NCBI GenBank assembly: GCA_020726505.1
Contig: JAHLEZ010000027.1
Span: 62,001-126,000, forward strand
Direction of reading: 5' to 3'
Origin: Leptodontidium sp. MPI-SDFR-AT-0119
Lineage: Eukaryota; Ascomycota; Leotiomycetes; Helotiales; Leptodontidiaceae
DNA: 64,000 nucleotides
In this document: piece by piece, positions 58,001 to 64,000 of the stretch
Numbering within the stretch: the first letter of the stretch is position 1
Layout: each line of letters begins with the position of its first letter
Translations under genes and position numbers: made by a program
Notes under the pieces: generated by a model
Database searches by the model: none
What the model saw: only the letters and a program-made list of their open reading frames with translations
Told to the model about the DNA's origin: nothing

Positions 58001-60990
58001 AGTATTACTTTAAAAAAGGAATAACTAAGTTAAATAATAAGTTTTATAGAAACTATTATGTTTATAACCTCGGGGGTGCCACAGCCTTCAATTAAGCTTT
58101 TAATTACGGGGGTAAAGTAATTAATATTACCCTTAGAAAAGTCAGGATTAATAGAACTCGTTAATAAAAACTTAAGGGTAAAATAACTAAGGAAGAGTAC
58201 TAGACTTCTTACTTACGAGCACTTTAATTAAGTCTCAAAACGAGTCGATAAATTAAGACAGTTAGTGTCTTAAAGTATAACTAAGAGAGATATCTTATAT
58301 AATATACTAAACTTTAAGAGAGATATAAGAGCTAAGTATTAATTAATACTATAAGTTATTATATACTCTTAAGGGCTATACGACTAAGAGCGCGATCTCA
58401 AGCGTTAAGGAGTACTTACTTGAAGTGCCGGCCTTAAGTAATCAGAAGCTCCGCCTTAAGTAATAGAGTACAAAGAGTATTTTAACTCGTTAAACTCGGG
58501 GGAAGAATTAAGTATAAAGTAACACTTACTACTTTTGGCTTTAACTAACAATAACTTACTTAAACCTTTATAAAGGAAGAGGGTAAAAGATTAAGTAATT
58601 AGCGACGGTCGAAAGACTCAAGTTAGTAATAAAATAACAAAACTAAATTAAAGCGTTTATATAGTAATTATTAGAGGGTTAATTATAAAATCGTTAAACC
58701 CGTCGAGTAATCGTGAGTATTTAGAAGACTTTCTAAGGACTTTTTAGCTTAGTCAAGAACTAGTATAAAGAGATAGAAAAGACTTAAGTATAGTCTACGT
58801 TATTATCTTAGCGTTTATTCTTAAAAATGTCGAAATTCGATAACTAGTTAATCTCCCACGAATATATTAATCCTAATTACTAAAGGACTTATTAAATTAG
58901 AGAGACCTCAAGGACTACCCTCTAGGGGAGCACTTTTGAGCTGACGTAATTAAGGAAATTACTAATTTAGAGTCGCGTAACTACTAGAGAGTCGTTAAAT
59001 AAAGCTTCGCTATCGAATAACTAATATTACTAAAATGGGTTTTCTATACTAAAGTTAATTTCTTAGGGTATTTAATTAAGTGTCACTCGCGAGTTATTAT
59101 TAGAGGGTAAAAAGAAGTGATACTTGGTGTGAATGATGATTCTATTGTAAAGGGGATTTCTAGGTCTATATAACTACTCTAGCTTATCACGTGTGTATTC
59201 GCTTAGGTAGCCGAATTAGGTAAATGTAAGCTCAAACGAGCTCAAACGAGTCTTTACTAAATACAGTTGCTTTCCGGTAGTTTGAGACGCAGAGCCCGGA
59301 GCTTCGTACAACCACTGTTTTAGCCTAGGAAAGCCGTGTATCAGAAGCCTTGGATTTCATAGCTGTAGCCTGTGGACGTCAGAGCTTTGTATCAGACGTA
59401 TGTGGCTTGTTTTAAGCTATTTCCGGCTGATTAGGCCTAGAATAGGTTTTGTTGAGTATATAAGCGAGGTAGTTATATTATAATCTTTATATAGGGGACT
59501 TATAACCCGAAACGTTAATTCTTTTAATATATGTGACTACCTTAACTACTTGTTCTTTTAGGACTATTATAGTAATAGCGGCTTAATTTGATTTAGAGAT
59601 AATCTAATTTAATATTGTTAACGCCTTTATTAACGCTAAATAGAGCGAATCGAGTGCTCGCGTACGCTGTTACTTACTAGACGGATTTAAATAAGATAGT
59701 ATAATAGTAGAGGTTAATCGTCGCTTTACGGACTTAGAGACTTATTAGTATTATAGTACGGAGATTTTACTAAGACTTTATTAAAGTTAAGGTTAATTCC
59801 TTGTAAAGAGGAGCCTTATATCTTTATAAACAAGTAACGTTTAGTCTTTGTTATCTTTTATGTCGATGATATTTAAGTATTATATTACACTTTAGCCTTT
59901 AGAGACACTTAACTTATTATCGACGGCTTAAATACGGTATACGAGCTTACTAGAAGAGAACTAATAAAGTGGTTTTTAGGTGTTCGCGTTATTAGAGACC
60001 GTTAAGTAAAGACTATTTCTTTAATACACGACACTTATATTTAAAAGGTTACTTTGTAATTTAATTTAGTAAATAGAAATTACTTAAGTACTCTACTACT
60101 TTAAATTAAGTTATTAAAGAATTAAAGGCAAGTAACCTTAGTTTAAATTAAGGAGTATTAAGTGAAAGTTAACTTAGTACTTTACACGGCAATTATATTA
60201 TACGTAGACGTTACGTTTGTAACTTTAAGACTTTCTTACTTCTTAACTAACTCTTCTTTAGAGCACCTTACAGTAGTTAATTAGACTATTCGTTACCTCT
60301 TTAGAACCCGATTTTTGACGATTACTTACAATTATAAGTTGTGCGACTCTTAGCTTATTATAACTGTAGATACTTTATTTATAAACGATCTCGATACTAA
60401 GCGTTCTTTTAATAGTTATATTATAATACTTTTTAGAGGTTTAATCCTATAGAAAGCGGCCTTATAAGATATAGTCACTACTTCGATTATATAGGCTAAG
60501 CTTTTAGGCGTTAAGTACACAGTTAAGGAGATTATAGCCTTATAACGTTTCTTTTAAAAGTTACGTCTTAAGTTAGGGGAAATTTAGAGGATCTTTTGTG
60601 ATAATTAGTAAATAATATAATTAATTATTAAGGAAAATTAGCGTATTTTTACTAAGCTACGCTACGTCGATATTTAGAATATATAGTTACGCCAAGAGTT
60701 TCAAAAGGGCACTTTTTCAGTCGAATATTTGCTTATAAGTTATATGCTTGCTAATAGACTTATAAAGAACTTCTCTTAGTAGAAATTTGAGAATTTTATT
60801 ACTTTTATTAACTTAGTGGATATTCGTGCTTAACTAAAGCAACTCACTATAGAGCCCTCGCTTTAAAGTAAGTCTTTATATACGTTCTTTACTTTTCTTT
60901 TATTATAAGGGTATTTTCTTATGTATTTGTTATTACTTTATAAATTTCTTTTATTATTTTATTTACTTAAAGAGCAACTAAGCTCGGGGG
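55060..60990 (+). mobile_element. Ty1/copia retrotransposon interior, RIP-like mutated
   Basis: A plus-strand gag-pol can be followed through many stops. Seen in copia order: a gag region (55.1-56.2 kb); a protease with LLNNGTTTYLVNS (D/S-to-N change of the DSGA motif, about 56380); a GAG-pre-integrase region (KEALENLVKNMRNVKILG, about 56930); integrase (DLFDFFIKFNK, AAITLYNISLITRKG); reverse transcriptase (KWVFYTKVNFLGYLIK; DLEII.FNIVNAFINAK; VIFYVDDI near 59846); and RNase H-type tail ending RATKLGG before a GGGGG tract (60986-60990). The integrase-before-RT order is diagnostic of copia. An inserted segment at 59125-59529 interrupts the RT. Cannot be active. Confidence 0.8.
59125..59529. 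mobile_element. Insertion (probable solo LTR) inside the copia RT
   Basis: About 405 bases, GC-richer than the flanks, start TGGTGTGAATG and separate RGxKEV...DT from YVTTLTTCSFRTIIVIAA, which belong together in copia reverse transcriptase (a D-T-Y-x-T-T-L block). Size and composition suggest a solo LTR. The 3' end reads TTTTAATATA, possibly a mutated CA end; a clear target duplication is not visible, so edges are approximate. Confidence 0.45.
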
Positions 60991-62080
60991 TGAAATTCAC
61001 GGCATTTAAAAGATTTAATTACTCTTATCGGTTGTTCGATTCTACAGTAAAAAGTAGCGTAAGAAAGTAATTATAAAGGGATACTTAGTTATTTAGAAGT
61101 TCTTAAGCCTCGCTTTACACAAAAGAGAGTAACTTATTTAATTAAAAGGCCCAAAACCTCTTAAACTAAGTCACTTAACGTATTAATAATTACTTTAATA
61201 AGCTCCTTAATACGAGTAGCCTAAGCCTTTTACTTTAGTGTAAGAGTAACTGTACGGGGCTTATTAACTATTATAGCCTAAAAAGTAATAAGACTAGCAC
61301 TAACACTAGTAGCCGTAATAGTAGCTCCACTAGCTCTACTTATAGTTTGTCGTGCAGAAGAAGAGCAGAGGTATAGGGGGCTTGTAAGATTCTACGATTA
61401 GATGAGGTTCTAGAAAGTGTGTTCAAAGATTAATTAAATTAAGCGTTGTCCTCTTAAAGAGAAGAGCTAAAGACTAGGTTTATATACCTAGAATGCTTAC
61501 GTAAGTATATACTAGACTAAAGAACTGCGCTAGTACGCGACACACCCCTATAGTAAGCTGTAGTTATAAGGACGTTAAGCTTAGTATTAAAAAGGCGTAC
61601 TAAGGAGATTAGGAGATGCCTTATACGTACTTTAGGTAAATAAACAAGGCTTTAAGAAAGACTAATTAAGACTATTATATAGTCGTTAAGTGAGTTATAA
61701 TAAAAGAAAGTATAATATATAGTTAAGCGCGTAATCGGGAGCTTGTTTACTAATAAACGCGTACTCCCTAAAAAGTAAACAATAATATAAGTCGCCGCGT
61801 TAAGATCTCAAACATTAAATAAGAGTACGTAAATAAGGCGTATTATAAAAACAAGAGTATTTATATGTCTATCTTAAATTATAAATATAAAAATATAAGA
61901 TAAAGTTTCTAAAAAGAGAGTATAATCTGTAGATTATAAGGCTGAGATCTTATTATAAGACAAATGGCCCGGTCTAAAGTAAGACAGGTGTAATTAAGGT
62001 GTTAATTAGTTAATTAGACGTCGTTAGTAATTACGTTAGGTTAGGAAGTAGCGCTTAATACTCTGATTAGCTAAGCTACG
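60991..62080 (+). other. Possible 3' LTR start and unclassified AT-rich DNA
   Basis: TGAAATTCACGG directly follows a G-rich polypurine tract after the copia RNase H, as expected at a 3' LTR start, but no matching 5' copy was found and the LTR end is not defined. Downstream (61200-61650) a plus frame has EEEQRYRGLVRFYD-like content with stops; family unknown. Confidence 0.3.
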
Positions 62081-64000
62081 TTAGGTTAATGTAAAGGTTT
62101 CTACTTACTTAGTGGGTAGTGTTAATTAGTGGACCGTGCGCGCGATTAGTGATCGCGAGCCTTCCGCCTATAACTATAAATACTGCCCTCCTTTCTTAAT
62201 AATAATAACCCTTTTCTAGGATTATTAACGCTAATATATACCTTTATATTTGCCCCTTTATTCTTTTCCTCTTCTTTTATATTATTAAATTTATTATTAA
62301 TTATTTTAAGATACTTAATAAATCTATACCTTCTAAGACTACTAAGAGTTTATAAGAACGTTTTAGGGCTCTTACTAATCGAATTAATCGCTAGATTGCC
62401 CGTGAGGAGGGTAGCTCTAATATAAAGCGCGAAGTTATATAAGAATAATATTACTAAAGACTTTAAGTTATAAGTATTTATTTTTTTATTTTTAATTATT
62501 TATTTTTATACTTTTATCTCTTACCCCCTTACTTTCGAGTATTAAATTAACTCTTTAGGTAATAAATAATTACTATAGAAGTATTCGCCTTATTATCTCT
62601 TGTCTAAGAAGACGATAATAATAAGCTTAAAGATGTCTTTAGTGAGATCGATAATAATAAAGATAAGCTTATTAGTAGTACCTCTTTTACTTCTTTTATA
62701 TCCTCTTGTTCTATTGTCTCCTTAGGCGATCCCCTTTATTTTACGGACGTATTTAACTTCGACGATGACATCTTACTTGTCCTTCGCCGCTCTTATTATA
62801 CTTTTATTCGCCTCTCTTTACTAAAGTCTTTACTTTTTATTTACGTTACTTATATATTATTTAAGATAATTATTTAAGTTTTTATTAGTACTTTAAAGAC
62901 TCTTAAGAGAGTATTAAATAAAGTTCTTAATTTCTAATTTCGTAAATACGCTAGTGTTTTTACTTCTCCTTACTAGTCTCGTAAGAGTTTTAAGGGACTT
63001 TCGTTAGTAAGACGAACTCGTAGTATATATTTCTTTTTATTTATTTAAATCTTATTCTTATAATTAAGTATTAGAGTATATATTAATAATATTATAGGCC
63101 GCTAATTTACTAATCCTTATTTATTATATATTTAAGCTACCGCTTATAGTAAAGGAAATCAGGGATACTATTATATAAATACTACTTTAACTAGCAATCG
63201 CTACTTTAATTACACTAGTAGCTACTTATGTTCTCCCGCTATTAATAATCTTTTAAAGTACAGTAAGAGATTAGTTTACGTTATTAATACTAACGATTAA
63301 AAGGTATATGAATTCCTTTTCTAATAATTTATTAGCGATTATTAAGTTAACTGTTCTAAGTTTATTAAGAAGTATCGCGTTATTATTAAGACTCTCCTTA
63401 ATTATTTAGGTAAGTCTTCGAGCTCTGAAGAGGAGACTAATAAGATCGTTCCCTCTTTTTTACGCCGTCTTCCTCTTAAGTATAGTAAAAAGGATAACTT
63501 AAATAATAAGGCTAGAACTAGAGCTAATAAAGTTACGGGAAAGCGCGGAAAGTCTGTGAGTATAGTAAATATATTTAAAAACATAGTTAATATATTTCGG
63601 TCTAAAGAGCTTTAAGTTTAAGTAAGATTTAATTAAGTTTACGGGGATCTATTTATTTTTATATAGAGTTTTAGTTAGGGGTTTTTTTTTTATAAATTTA
63701 TAAGATCTTTAGTTAAGTTTAACTAGATTAGTTGTGAGATTTAAGCGGAATTAGGTAGATTTCTAATGTTTTAATTATAAAGATACTTAATTATTAAGTA
63801 AAAAAGTTTTTATAAATAAAAATAATATAGAATTTCTTTATATACTTTTAATAAATATATTTAAAGCTCCTTAACTTAAGATTTATAATTACTAAAGTTT
63901 AAGAGAGCTCTAAAGAGCTCGAATTTTTAGCGAGACAAATTCTTCGTGAGACTATTAATAAATATATTAATAGTTAGAAGATATATTACTTTAAAGGATC
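62081..64000. other. AT-rich, RIP-like terminal stretch
   Basis: A GC-richer island at about 62120-62180 (GTGCGCGCGATTAGTG...CCTTCCGCC) is followed by TATAAATA at 62188-62195, which looks like a promoter of a repeated element. Beyond it the plus strand has worn coding-like pieces (ERFRALTNRINR near 62352; GDPLYFTDVFNFDDDI near 62727) broken by stops. No transposon family can be assigned; the ORF at 63402-63584 (minus) is probably composition only. Confidence 0.35.

Noticed and set aside
63402..63584. 60-codon minus ORF with a hydrophobic stretch
   Set aside because: In AT-rich worn DNA with no homology; composition alone explains it.
1..64000. CRISPR arrays, rRNA, bacterial-type operons
   Set aside because: No spaced identical repeats, no rRNA signature and clear eukaryotic intron structure throughout.

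Overview
The window looks like nuclear DNA of a filamentous ascomycete (Pezizomycotina; I cannot name the species). The evidence is short GT-AG introns of about 48-80 nt, fungus-specific families (Zn2Cys6 regulator, RTA1-like proteins, heme-thiolate peroxidase, GMC oxidoreductase, UapA/UapC-type purine permease, LysM/class V chitinase pair), and an AT-rich transposon block whose frames carry stop codons of the kind left by RIP (C-to-T/G-to-A).

Layout. Positions 1-30 kb are gene-bearing DNA with long gene-poor gaps. They hold a Zn2Cys6 factor (823-2019, -), an inverted pair of RTA1-like genes (3156-4074 + and 5205-6156 -) around a decayed pogo/Fot1-type transposase, a secreted chloroperoxidase-type heme peroxidase (7735-8790, -), a GMC oxidoreductase (17525-19264, -), a histidine-acid-phosphatase-like membrane protein (25123-26712, -) and a purine permease (27675-29745, -). 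Between them lie relics: a kinase-like gene, a 45-bp tandem-repeat gene and an unidentified coding relic at 22.8-23.9 kb. Positions 31-40.5 kb are a graveyard: a TauD-like fragment, a hAT-type element with an 8-bp target duplication, and a head-to-head LysM protein/class V chitinase pair in which both genes carry stops and frameshifts and seem to have lost their 5' ends at the same point.

From about 40.6 kb to the end the DNA is AT-rich and dominated by RIP-like mutated transposons: a MULE with perfect 49-bp terminal repeats and an 8-bp duplication, a MITE-like inverted repeat, a Tc1/mariner copy, one apparently intact GC-rich host ORF (45533-46192), a full-length Tad-type LINE bounded by a 13-bp duplication and interrupted by a solo LTR with a 5-bp duplication, and a Ty1/copia element with another insertion inside its reverse transcriptase. 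The last 3 kb are AT-rich and mostly unclassified.

Main theme: genes decay towards the transposon block. Even in the gene-bearing part, two otherwise well-preserved genes carry single lesions: a stop codon created across a splice junction in the phosphatase gene and a +1 frameshift in the purine permease. I found no CRISPR, rRNA or convincing tRNA, and no clearly new multi-gene system. The best leads are the decayed LysM/chitinase pair, the splice-junction stop, the inverted RTA1 pair and the nested, precisely bounded transposons.
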